Assembly: GCF_024464655.1 (NCBI RefSeq)
Contig: NZ_JANHAV010000004.1
Location: 124,001-188,000 of the forward strand
DNA length: 64,000 nt
Origin: Halobellus inordinatus
GTDB lineage: Archaea > Halobacteriota > Halobacteria > Halobacteriales > Haloferacaceae
Direction of reading: 5' to 3'
Below, piece by piece: positions 34,250 through 42,299 of this stretch. The notes below the pieces were generated by a model, which was not told the DNA's origin, ran no database searches, and saw only the letters and a program-made list of their open reading frames with translations. Position 1 is the stretch's first letter, and each line of letters begins with the position of its first letter. A program made the translations under genes and the position numbers.

Positions 34250-34328
34250 TACTGTCGGACAGAACGATGTGAAAAGTATCGCCACCCCGTGGGTGCCAAT
34301 ATGATTCACGAACTTCTGTCCGACAGTA
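34250..34328. repeat. 79-bp inverted-repeat element, copy 3
   Basis: Perfect 16-bp arms (counting the flanking A/T) ATACTGTCGGACAGAA/TTCTGTCCGACAGTAT; centre CCACCCCGTGGGTG. TCA flanks both sides on the plus strand; the right one is the TGA stop codon of the leftward transducer gene. Confidence 0.9.
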
Positions 34329-35360
34329 TCAATCGTCAGCTGCGGACTCGGCAGTCTCTGTGGTCTCGGCGTCGGTATTTCGAGCGAGGTCCTCGACTAG
34401 TGCATCGACAGCGTCGTCGATATCTGCAATTTGGTCGGTTTGGTCGTCGATAGTGTCTGCGATTTCTGCAGTGGATGATGCGATTTGATCGGCTGCGGCC
34501 GTCGTCTGGTCGACCATACTGGCAACTTCCTCCGTCGATGCCGCTTGCTGATCAGTTGCATTGGCAACTTCAGTGATGCCCTCGCTGACCTCCGACACGG
34601 CCCCGTGGATTTCGTCAAGAATTTCGACGGCTTCGTCAACCGTTGCGATTCCATCCTCAATGCGGGCGTTGTTTTCTTCGAGTGACTTCACTGCGCTCTG
34701 GGTGTTCTCCTGCACGTCGTAAACCATTTCTTCGATCTCGCTGGCGTGCTCCTGTGATTCTTCAGCGAGTTCTTTGACCTCGTTCGCGACGACTGCGAAC
34801 CCCTCGCCTGCGTCGCCGGCTCGCGCGGCCTCAATGGAGGCGTTCAATGCCAATATATTCGTTTGGTCTGCGATATCGTTGATTACCTCTACAATCTCGT
34901 CAATTTCGACAACACTATTCTGGATCTGTCCAACGTCGTCAGAGACGTCAGTGGCGGCTTGCTGTATTTCGGCCATCGATGTTTTGACTTCCGAGGCGGC
35001 GTCCTGCCCGTCGTCAGCGAGCTCTTTCGCCTGTTGACTGGCTGCTGAAACCTCTTCCGAAGAGGAGGCGATTTCTTCGACGGCAGCCGAGAGGTTGGAG
35101 ACCTCCTCGGCAACCTCTTCCATTCCTTCGTACTGCTCGGCGGTCCCCTCCCGAATTTCACCGATACGCCTAGCAATTTCGACAGATGACTCGTGTAATT
35201 CTGCCAGAGAGGTTTGGACTTCGCTCGCACCCTCGTGATCGTATCCTTCTTCTGCGTCGATGCCTTCCTCAATGTCGTCGATCTCTGTATCGAGATCGTC
35301 CCCGATGTCGTCGGAAATCTGCTGGTCGAGTGCTGCCGAAGGGCTCCCGTCATTCGACAT
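34329..35360 (-). CDS. Soluble methyl-accepting transducer without a sensor domain
   Basis: About 343 residues from ATG 35360 (an ATG two codons earlier also fits; the frame runs to 35444). Residues 1-50 are acidic and disordered. The remainder is one long antiparallel coiled coil with the conserved tip [20 protein letters not shown] and adaptation-region glutamates. There is no PAS, GAF or membrane segment, so the signal must come from a partner protein or the short N-terminus. Its stop codon is part of the flank of repeat copy 3. Confidence 0.9.
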   Translation of the reverse strand: MSNDGSPSAALDQQISDDIGDDLDTEIDDIEEGIDAEEGYDHEGASEVQTSLAELHESSVEIARRIGEIREGTAEQYEGMEEVAEEVSNLSAAVEEIASSSEEVSAASQQAKELADDGQDAASEVKTSMAEIQQAATDVSDDVGQIQNSVVEIDEIVEVINDIADQTNILALNASIEAARAGDAGEGFAVVANEVKELAEESQEHASEIEEMVYDVQENTQSAVKSLEENNARIEDGIATVDEAVEILDEIHGAVSEVSEGITEVANATDQQAASTEEVASMVDQTTAAADQIASSTAEIADTIDDQTDQIADIDDAVDALVEDLARNTDAETTETAESAADD

Positions 35361-35653
35361 AATCATAGGTGTAAAGGATGTCTCACTGATAATCCTACCC
35401 CTGCGAGAATCAGATCTGAAAATTCTATCTACCAGTGATCTCAAATTAAGCTGCTATCTCTCAAATCTGCCGTTTGGCTGTAGCTGTCTCAAAGTCGGCC
35501 TCGCGCAACCCGCGGAGTAACTTATCTAGTCCGGGTCAGGGATGCGCCCAGCCTGGAGGTTATAATCCGATGGGGGTCGGCCGAGGAAAGGTGACTGAAG
35601 TGGTCATTTCAGTTTTGTTCACAATTAAGATATTGATATGAGCACTGTCCAAT

Positions 35654-35902
35654 ATGGATTCAGCGCTCGCCTCCTCCGTAGCTGGTTGTAGTGTGATGAC
35701 GACTGACGGTGTCGAACTCGGTACCGTAGAGAACATCACAGTCAACGTCAAGACAGGAGATCTTGAGCACCTCCGTCTTGATCCGGACGGTCAGCAGACT
35801 CGCGGCTTCAAGCGAAACGACGAGGGACAGCTCCTCATTCCGGCTGATCGAATCGAAGCAAAACAAGATTACCTGCTCATTGCTCCACCACGATCAGAGT
35901 AG
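35654..35902 (+). CDS. PRC-barrel domain protein
   Basis: An 82-residue single-domain protein: LASSVAGCSVMTTDGVELG, VENITVNVKTGDLEHL and IPADRIEAKQDYLLI follow the PRC-barrel pattern (two beta-barrel halves, VM.TDG and DR.E). Archaeal stand-alone PRC barrels are small cytosolic proteins of uncertain RNA- or division-related roles. Monocistronic, divergent from the transducer. Confidence 0.85.
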   Translation: MDSALASSVAGCSVMTTDGVELGTVENITVNVKTGDLEHLRLDPDGQQTRGFKRNDEGQLLIPADRIEAKQDYLLIAPPRSE

Positions 35903-36022
35903 AAGCAGTCAGTCCAAATTTGCCTTCTCAGGAGATCGCAGTCAGGCGCGAGAGTGGGTTCTAGATGTCGCTATCGCTGGAAAGTGGGCGGTGTTCTGAT
36001 CGTCGATCGCCAGTTAGCGAGC

Positions 36023-37156
36023 CTATTCAGGATGATCAGCACCTAACTGTTCCACGTCACGACTGATGACAACGAAGTGGTCAGTGTGCCCCTGACCGAG
36101 ACGCCTGATATTGATCTCTACGGGGAACGTCGATCCATCACGACATCGGTAGGTGCTGTCCACTCGTTTGCTTTCTCCGGGCCGCATTTGCTTCCAGAGT
36201 AATGTCGCTTCGTCCGGTTCAAGTTCCGTGTCAAGATCCCACACGGACATATCAGTCAGTTCTGCTTCACTGTAGCCGGTCCGCTCGCAGAGCTGCGGGT
36301 TAGGCTTGATAATCTGTCCCTCGATGTCGTGGAGGTTGATCATATCTGGCGAGCGCTCAAAGAGTGCCCTGAGGCGAGCTGATGTTTTCTGCAGTCGGTC
36401 TGCCTGCTCTTTCCGTTCGGTAATGTCCTGGACGACGCCCAGTGCTTTCGCTGGTGCGCCGGTCTTGTCGAAGGTGATCTCTGCCCGTTCACGCACCCAC
36501 CGCGTCTCACCATCCGTTGTCACAATACGGTGTTCGACATCGTACTCATCCCCGGTGAGGGCTGCACGCCATTCCTCCTCAACGTGCGCCTTGTCTGCTG
36601 GATGGACAAACTCCATAAACTGGTTGTGATCGATGGAGGTGACATCCGCATCAAGGCCGAATATATCGAAGACGGCGTCCGACCAGTATATTTCGTCGGC
36701 GTGGATGTCTTTCTCCCAACTCCCGAGATGCGCCATCGATTGTGCCTGCCGGAAGTGAGAATTCTGTTCTTCGAGCTGCCGTTGGGCACGGGTCCGTTCG
36801 ACGTTGTTCACGATCCGATTGGCTAGGATCTCGTACTGCTCCGTACCGGTCTCTTTCTGGAGGTAATCCGAGACGCCAGCGGAGATGGCCTCGCTGGCAA
36901 TTTCCTCAGACCCCTTGCCAGTGAACAGAATAAATGGGAGGGCAGGATACTCTTCACGGACGGCTTTGAGGAATTCAATGCCATTCTGTCCCGGCATCTC
37001 ATAGTCGGAGATGATGCAGTCGTATGCCGTCTCTCCAAGTTTTTGCAGTCCCGCTGTTGGTTTCGCGACGGCGTCGACACTGAGACGCTCGCGTTCTCGT
37101 TCAAGAAAATCGGCTGCGAGGGTCGCCAGATCTAGGTTGTCATCCACGTGTAACAC
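36023..37156 (-). CDS. Receiver-PASx2 response regulator, 5' end displaced
   Basis: A 377-residue reading from GTG 37156. The receiver domain (VLHVDDNLDLA, phosphoacceptor in CIISDYEMPGQNG, KGS/FTGKGSEE) is followed by two PAS domains (about 135-255 with a WVRERAEI PAC segment; about 260-375). There is no kinase domain. In-frame codons continue upstream (VTDAQIHVLHVDD), as in relatives that begin a few residues earlier. However, an IS200/IS605-like end starts at 37174, so the original start codon and promoter were cut away. The GTG still preserves the first beta strand. Expression may now depend on the inserted element. Confidence 0.8.
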   Translation of the reverse strand: MLHVDDNLDLATLAADFLERERERLSVDAVAKPTAGLQKLGETAYDCIISDYEMPGQNGIEFLKAVREEYPALPFILFTGKGSEEIASEAISAGVSDYLQKETGTEQYEILANRIVNNVERTRAQRQLEEQNSHFRQAQSMAHLGSWEKDIHADEIYWSDAVFDIFGLDADVTSIDHNQFMEFVHPADKAHVEEEWRAALTGDEYDVEHRIVTTDGETRWVRERAEITFDKTGAPAKALGVVQDITERKEQADRLQKTSARLRALFERSPDMINLHDIEGQIIKPNPQLCERTGYSEAELTDMSVWDLDTELEPDEATLLWKQMRPGESKRVDSTYRCRDGSTFPVEINIRRLGQGHTDHFVVISRDVEQLGADHPE

Positions 37157-37173
37157 GTGAATCTGAGCATCCG

Positions 37174-37460
37174 TGACATCCTCCCGCGCCTAAAGACGCG
37201 GGCCTCCCACCCGGTGTTGGCCGGGCAGGTCAATCCTGAAGGTTGGGAGTCTAAGGTTTGCTGGACAGTCAGCAGTGGCTTTGCCACGAAGCCGTTACTC
37301 GTACCCTGTAAAGGGCTTCGAGCTACCTGATTGTGTAACGACTGTCGGCGTGGGCGGCTTACCTTTTGATTTCGGCTACGAACCGTGGCAAACACCGAGT
37401 CAACTGCCAGTTCTCCACGCACAGTGCGTAGTACGTGGTTTGTGACTTAAATCGTCGGAT
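37174..37460 (+). mobile_element. Non-autonomous IS200/IS605-like (PATE-like) element
   Basis: It begins TGAC-ATCCTCCCG with the hairpin CCCGCG/CGCGGG (37183-37202). It shares order with the 57213 element: GTGGGAG/GTTGGGAG boxes, GGC..TGCCA..GCC, and a late GTGACTTAAA versus GTCACTTAAA. It has no open reading frame. The right boundary is uncertain and the element is shorter than the 57-kb one, so it may be truncated. Palindrome-associated transposable elements of this type are known in haloarchaea. About 300 further bases to 37769 are AT-rich and without a gene. Confidence 0.5.
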
Positions 37461-37732
37461 TCATCTGGTGGCTGGAGTGATATGCGTAAGAGTTGAATAT
37501 AGCACTGAAACGAGTGAGAGACCCAGTGAACGAATAGAGGTGTTTCACTCGGAGCGAGGGGTCTGCACCACACGTCGCTGCATATTCAGTTGTTTCAGTG
37601 ATCACTCAAGCCACCAGCATTTTCCTCGAATCTCTATAACCAGCGTTCGCCAACATTTTGATATATAATCATCGTTCGTCTTCTACAGGTAGACCGAAAG
37701 TTATCCTGTAGTTACACTACTATCAGGCGTTC

Positions 37733-37745
37733 CAAATATTTTAAT
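37733..37745 (+). promoter_or_regulatory. TATA box before the 37770 gene
   Basis: AAATATTTTAATA lies about 30 bases before the ATG, in an otherwise AT-rich spacer. Confidence 0.5.
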
Positions 37746-37769
37746 ACGATTTTGCATTGACAATCGTCT

Positions 37770-37997
37770 ATGGTGCCCCTCCAATTCGCAATCCCACTAG
37801 GTATTGGGTTTGTCCTCATACTGTTCCTCATCCCAATTGTACTCGGATTTGCCTTAGCCTACTGGGTATACAACGATGCGGAGAGACGTGGTATTAAGAA
37901 CGCTGCACTATGGGCACTCGCCGTCGGTGGACTCACGCTAACGACGTTCTTCGGCGGGTTACTCGCGTTTGCAGTGTACGTCTGGCAGCGTGAGTGA
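37770..37997 (+). CDS. Small two-helix membrane protein
   Basis: A 75-residue protein with two membrane helices (about 8-33 FAIPLGIGFVLILFLIPIVL and about 50-72 ALAVGGLTLTTFFGGLLAF) joined by a polar loop YNDAERRGIKNAALW. The loop motif YxDAExRG is common in small haloarchaeal membrane proteins. Function unknown. A clear TATA box and the absence of neighbours on the same strand indicate a monocistronic leaderless gene. Confidence 0.8.
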   Translation: MVPLQFAIPLGIGFVLILFLIPIVLGFALAYWVYNDAERRGIKNAALWALAVGGLTLTTFFGGLLAFAVYVWQRE

Positions 37998-37999
37998 TA

Positions 38000-38395
38000 C
38001 AGAGACAGGAGCTACCTAACGGGCCACTCAATAGGAGAAGTATCGGTTAATAGGGGCCGACAGCGCCTCTCAAGTGAATTATAGCAGCGTTTGCAGCCTA
38101 TCGCACGCTAGCCGGTGAATTCGCACGGATACTGCTGGTGCCCGTTTCGTTTTCAATCCTCACTACCTCTAGATTGATGCGGAGTGCCTGAGGTATCCCG
38201 TCACCCGCCTCATTCACCACCCACCCGTCTTTCCGTGACTGTTACCCCTCTAGTGTGAGTTCTCGTCAACTGTTGGTAGTTGAACAACCAGCGTACAGCA
38301 CTCTTTGTCTGCAGCCCGTGGTGAGGTAGCCGTGTCACGCGGTTCCGGAGTTGGTGTGAGTGACCGCTCCGTGGAGGTGCTTGTAGGTATCTTGC
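38000..38395. other. Gene-poor spacer with a decayed inverted-repeat element
   Basis: No gene is recognised. TATAGCAGCGTTTGCA at 38080-38095, followed by CCTATCGCACG and GTGAATTCG, resembles a diverged copy of the 86-bp element at 52863-52948. The rest shows no clear structure. Confidence 0.35.
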
Positions 38396-38551
38396 TCAAG
38401 GCAGGTGGAGGCCGTTGATAGGGGCGTACCCGACCGTGCGGAGTGCCTCGTTGAGGCTGCTCACCCGGATGCCGTGCTCACGGCGCCGCTCACAGATGCG
38501 AAATAATTGAGCTTTCTCCAGAGAGGTCTTGTTCGATCGATCTGAAGGCAC
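38396..38551 (-). CDS. Possible small helical protein or gene fragment
   Basis: A 51-residue frame from GTG reads SLEKAQLFRICERRREHGI, RVSSLNEALRTVGYAPING and stops. It has a haloarchaeal helix-turn-helix look, but is too short to place and lacks a promoter. It may be the end of a lost DNA-binding protein gene. Confidence 0.25.
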   Translation of the reverse strand: MPSDRSNKTSLEKAQLFRICERRREHGIRVSSLNEALRTVGYAPINGLHLP

Positions 38552-38667
38552 CTAGGTTGAGCGAGGGTTTCTTCCAATCACTATTCCGGAGCATCCAAAG
38601 TTATGAGTTAATCTACACGACTGACATATAGCTGATAAGCCGACAGAAAAACTAGTTCGGCGACGGC

Positions 38668-39081
38668 TCAGTGGTTTCGGGTGGGAATCTCACCGGCCGG
38701 CACGACTTCACATTCGGGTAGGTCGGCCAGCACGTCTTCGGGGCCTGGCGGGGCGTACACCGCAAGCAGTTGCAGCGTCTCCCAGCCGGTGTTTGTGGTT
38801 CCGTGCTCGACGCCCGCCGGAATGTAGATCATCTCGCCGGGCCCAACCTCCTTCGTTTCACCGGCGACGGTCTGCTCGCCTTCGCCGCTGATGAAGTAGA
38901 GGATCTCGTCGCTGTCGGGGTGAGTGTGGATATCGTGACCCTTGCCGGGTTCGAGGTTTACCACGCCGGCACTGAGTCGTTCCGATCCGTTCACGTCCGG
39001 GGTCGCCATCCACTTCAGGGTCCCCCAGTCGAACAACTGTGTCGAGACGTCTCCGCTACTGATGAAGTTCTCTTCTGGCAT
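38668..39081 (-). CDS. Cupin-domain protein
   Basis: A 137-residue single cupin. Motif 1 is GHDIHTHPDSDEILYFISG (His, His, Glu) and motif 2 is PGEMIYIPAGVEHGTTNTG (His), together forming a metal site on a beta barrel. This looks like a small cytosolic isomerase, dioxygenase or binding protein of sugar or aromatic metabolism; the substrate is not readable. It is divergent from the TIM-barrel/Tm-1-like pair (start-to-start 210 bp), which suggests a shared pathway. Confidence 0.85.
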   Translation of the reverse strand: MPEENFISSGDVSTQLFDWGTLKWMATPDVNGSERLSAGVVNLEPGKGHDIHTHPDSDEILYFISGEGEQTVAGETKEVGPGEMIYIPAGVEHGTTNTGWETLQLLAVYAPPGPEDVLADLPECEVVPAGEIPTRNH

Positions 39082-39290
39082 TACTACGAAATGCTATGTG
39101 TTGCCAGTGAAGTATAATTGTACCGACGGTTACGGGCCTGCTCCGGATTTTTGACCAGTGTGAGTCTAGTTACGAGCGATAGGTAACGAGATATATTAGT
39201 CAAAGTCATAACTCATTCCATCGAGATAACTCAATCTTGCTTTTTCACCACAATATTCAATATCTGCCCGTCGGTTGGTATCAATTGGCT

Positions 39291-40124
39291 ATGAAGTTCA
39301 CACGTGAGGAGTCGCTCACACGACTCGAAGCAACGGTATCGAGTGGCGAACCGATCATCGGTGCGGGGGCGGGGACGGGCATCTCTGCGAAGTTTGCCGA
39401 GCGCGGCGGTGTCGACTTGCTCATCATCTACAACAGCGGCCGTTACCGGATGAACGGTCGCGGATCGCTGGCCGGTCTCCTACCCTACGGTGACGCCAAC
39501 GAGATCGTCGTCGATATGGGCCACGAGGTCATCCCGGTCGTCGAGGATACACCTGTTCTGGCGGGCGTCAACGGGACAGATCCGTTCCGCGAGATGGACG
39601 TGTTCATCGAGGACCTCAAGCGGCGGGGCTTCTCGGGCGTCCAGAACTTCCCGACAGTCGGCCTCATCGACGAAGACAGCCAGTTCCGCCAGAACATCGA
39701 GGAGACGGGTATGGGCTACGACAAGGAGGTCGATATGATCCAGGAGGCCGCCGAGCAGGATATGCTGACCTGTCCGTACGTCTTCAGCGAGGCGCAGGCC
39801 CGCGAGATGGCCGAGGCTGGCGCGGACGTCATCGTCTCGCATATGGGTCTGACCACTTCCGGCGACATCGGCGCGGAGACAGCGCTCGATCTCGAAACGG
39901 CGGCCGAGCGCGTGCAGGCCCACCACGATGCCGCCAAAGACGTAAACGACGACGTGATGGTCATCTGCCACGGCGGCCCGATCGCCTGGCCCGAGGACGC
40001 CGAGTACGTCCTCAACAACACCGAGGGTGTGGTCGGTTTCTTCGGCGCGTCCAGTCTCGAACGCCTCCCCACCGAAGAGGCCATCCAGAACCAGGCCCGC
40101 GAGTTCAAGGAGATCGAGTTCTAG
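39291..40124 (+). CDS. TIM-barrel protein of the phosphoenolpyruvate-hydrolase-like family
   Basis: A 277-residue protein from ATG 39291 (MKFTREESLTRLEATV); an earlier ATG at 39237 is not supported. The barrel strands are readable: PIIGAGAGTGISAKFAERGG, DLLIIYNSGRYRMNGRG, VIPVVEDTPVLAGVNGTDP, GFSGVQNFPTVGLID, PYVFSEAQAREMAEAGAD and GVVGFFGASSLERLP. This family is usually encoded next to a Tm-1-like protein, as here (1-bp gap). The name comes from a family annotation linked to PEP/phosphonate chemistry; the actual reaction is uncertain. Likely cytosolic. Confidence 0.85.
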   Translation: MKFTREESLTRLEATVSSGEPIIGAGAGTGISAKFAERGGVDLLIIYNSGRYRMNGRGSLAGLLPYGDANEIVVDMGHEVIPVVEDTPVLAGVNGTDPFREMDVFIEDLKRRGFSGVQNFPTVGLIDEDSQFRQNIEETGMGYDKEVDMIQEAAEQDMLTCPYVFSEAQAREMAEAGADVIVSHMGLTTSGDIGAETALDLETAAERVQAHHDAAKDVNDDVMVICHGGPIAWPEDAEYVLNNTEGVVGFFGASSLERLPTEEAIQNQAREFKEIEF

Positions 40125-40125
40125 T

Positions 40126-41352
40126 ATGGCCGTCGTTATCATCGGCACGCTGGACACAAAGAGCGGGGAGCTCGGCTTCGCCCGCGACGTGATCAAAGCG
40201 CAAGGCGTCGACGTTCACATCGTCGACGTCGGCGTGATGGGAGATCCCGCATTCGAGCCGGACACGTCAGCGAGCGAGGTGGCTGAAGCCGCCGGCACGA
40301 CGCTGGATCACCTCCGGGACAATGCAGACCGCGGCGAAGCGATGGAAGCGATGGGCGACGGTGCAGCTGCTGTCGCCGAACGACTCCACGATGAGGGCGT
40401 CCTCGACGGCGTCCTCGGCCTCGGCGGGTCGGGTAACACCTCCATCGCGACGACAGCTATGCGGGCGCTACCCGTCGGCGTGCCCAAACTGATGGTCTCG
40501 ACGATGGCTTCGGGCGACACCGAACCCTACGTCGGGTCCCGCGACATCGCGATGATGTACTCGGTCGCCGACATCGAGGGACTGAACCAACTATCCCGAC
40601 AGGTCATCGCCAACGCCGCACTGGGGGTAGTCGGGATGGTTGCCAACGAACCGGACGTCGAGGTCGAGGACCGGCCGACCATCGGAATGACGATGTTCGG
40701 CGTCACGACGCCCTGCGTCCAGGCGGCCCGCGAGATCCTCGAAGCGAAGGGCTACGAGACCATCGTCTTCCACGCAACTGGAACCGGTGGCAAGGCGATG
40801 GAGTCGCTGATTGAGGAGGGCATCATCGACGGCGTGCTGGACGTCACCACCACGGAGTGGGCCGACGAACTTGTCGGCGGTGTTCTCAGTGCCGGCCCTG
40901 AGCGACTTGATGCCGCGGGCAAGGCGGGTATCCCGCAGGTGGTCTCGACCGGGGCACTCGATATGGTGAACTTCGGGCCGCGTGAGTCCGTACCCGAGGA
41001 GTTCGAGGGGCGGCAGTTCCACGTCCACAACCCGCAGGTGACACTTATGCGGACGACGCCCGAGGAAAACGCCGAACTCGGCGAGATCATCGCCGAGAAA
41101 CTCAACGCTGCGACCGGTCCGACCGCGCTCGTCCTGCCGATGGCGGGCATTTCGATGATCGACGTCGAGGGCGAGGACTTCTACGATCCCGAAGCCGACG
41201 CAGCGCTGTTCGACGCCCTGCGCGCGAACCTCGACTCGGACGTCGAACTCGTCGAGATGGACACCGACATCAACGACGAGGCATTCGCGGAGATGCTCGT
41301 GGAGACACTGGATGGGTATATGCGCGCGGCGGGTCTCGGTCCCGAGGCGTGA
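40126..41352 (+). CDS. Tm-1-like (UPF0261) ATP-binding domain protein
   Basis: A 408-residue protein beginning one base after the TIM-barrel gene. Features of the family: VIIGTLDTKSGELGFARD at the start, VLGLGGSGNTSIATTAMRALP, KLMVSTMASGDTEPYVG, TMFGVTTPCVQAAREIL and VLPMAGISMIDVEGEDFYDP. Tm-1-like proteins bind ATP in a two-lobed fold; plant Tm-1 blocks a viral replicase but the microbial role is unclear. The constant pairing with the TIM-barrel protein suggests one enzyme complex. Confidence 0.85.
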   Translation: MAVVIIGTLDTKSGELGFARDVIKAQGVDVHIVDVGVMGDPAFEPDTSASEVAEAAGTTLDHLRDNADRGEAMEAMGDGAAAVAERLHDEGVLDGVLGLGGSGNTSIATTAMRALPVGVPKLMVSTMASGDTEPYVGSRDIAMMYSVADIEGLNQLSRQVIANAALGVVGMVANEPDVEVEDRPTIGMTMFGVTTPCVQAAREILEAKGYETIVFHATGTGGKAMESLIEEGIIDGVLDVTTTEWADELVGGVLSAGPERLDAAGKAGIPQVVSTGALDMVNFGPRESVPEEFEGRQFHVHNPQVTLMRTTPEENAELGEIIAEKLNAATGPTALVLPMAGISMIDVEGEDFYDPEADAALFDALRANLDSDVELVEMDTDINDEAFAEMLVETLDGYMRAAGLGPEA

Positions 41353-41456
41353 AATCGGCCTGAATGGCCGCGATCACGTCCGACTCGGTCACTATCGATA
41401 GCTCCACGACGAAGACTGCGCATTCGGACCTGTTGTCGTCATCGTCTCGTTCTTCA

Positions 41457-41535
41457 TACTGTCGGACAGAACGATGTGAAAATTATCAGCACCCCGTGGG
41501 TGCCAAAATGATTCACGAACTTCTGTCCGACAGTA
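41457..41535. repeat. 79-bp inverted-repeat element, copy 4
   Basis: Perfect TACTGTCGGACAG/CTGTCCGACAGTA termini, centre GCACCCCGTGGGTGC, TCA on both sides. It lies 105 bases after the Tm-1-like gene. The 260 bases to its right hold no gene I recognise. Confidence 0.9.
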
Positions 41536-41795
41536 TCAGCTGAGACGGACCGTCTGTCGTCTTCTTGTCGCTGTGTCGGACAGCGTTGTGCAACAGGTTG
41601 CGACGCACCGAGGTGGCCATCTCGTTGGCTCGGGCCCTTGTGACTTCTCCCACGAGTAAAGTCGGTGACTTTCTCCTTGACCTCGTGTATATGCCAGATA
41701 TGGAGTCTCTCACCTTCGTCAAGAGCCCTTCTCGAAAGCCCTAATTGTATACTCGAATCCCAAAGGACAAACGTCGCTCCCCCCTACAAACAGTT

Positions 41796-41996
41796 ATGAG
41801 CGAGTCAAAAGACACGGACGCGGGGCCAAAAATATCAGTTGCAGTCGTTGATAAGACACACGCGAACGAGATCCCGGACAATATTGACTCTGAACTATAT
41901 ACGACGACCAGACCAGAGTCATCGTTAGTTGAGTTTACCGTCGACCCTGACAGTGAACTGGCAGAGGCACTCAGGCGGAACGGATTCGACGTGTAA
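41796..41996 (+). CDS. Small acidic protein of unknown function
   Basis: The 66-residue reading starts at MSESKDTDAG (ATG 41796); an upstream start at 41745 adds a basic leader with no support. It contains KISVAVVDKTHANEIPDN, a middle LYTTTRPESSLVEF and an ending DSELAEALRRNGFDV. It may be a small alpha/beta domain. It is somewhat like the end of HalOD1 proteins but lacks their motifs. Not recognised. Confidence 0.5.
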   Translation: MSESKDTDAGPKISVAVVDKTHANEIPDNIDSELYTTTRPESSLVEFTVDPDSELAEALRRNGFDV

Positions 41997-42299
41997 AATA
42001 ATATACTGGTGAGCGCTTTCTGTTGAGGTGGACTCGTCGACGATCTTCCCGAGTGGCGCTTCTGACCTGATTCTGGTCCACAGCAGGATCTCACCCAGTA
42101 CAGGTCAAATCTATCCGAATCAGATCGGGGTCCGCCTGCAAGACATTGCGGGTACGTGCAGCAATCAGAACCGCTGTACCACGAGAAACGGTCGGAAGGC
42201 TCTGGGCGGAGAGATGACCTGGCTGTAACATAGTTCGGTTGGGATAACTTGAGTATGATACCGCACATTATATCCGAACGGCGTCGTTCGATAGGCTGA
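41997..42299. other. Spacer with nothing recognised
   Basis: No frame has convincing composition. The last 60 bases, AT-richer, probably carry the promoter of the PiT-type transporter gene. Confidence 0.4.

Noticed and set aside
36023-37156. Calling the receiver-PAS protein a histidine kinase
   Set aside because: No HisKA helix or ATPase motifs follow the second PAS; the protein ends there.
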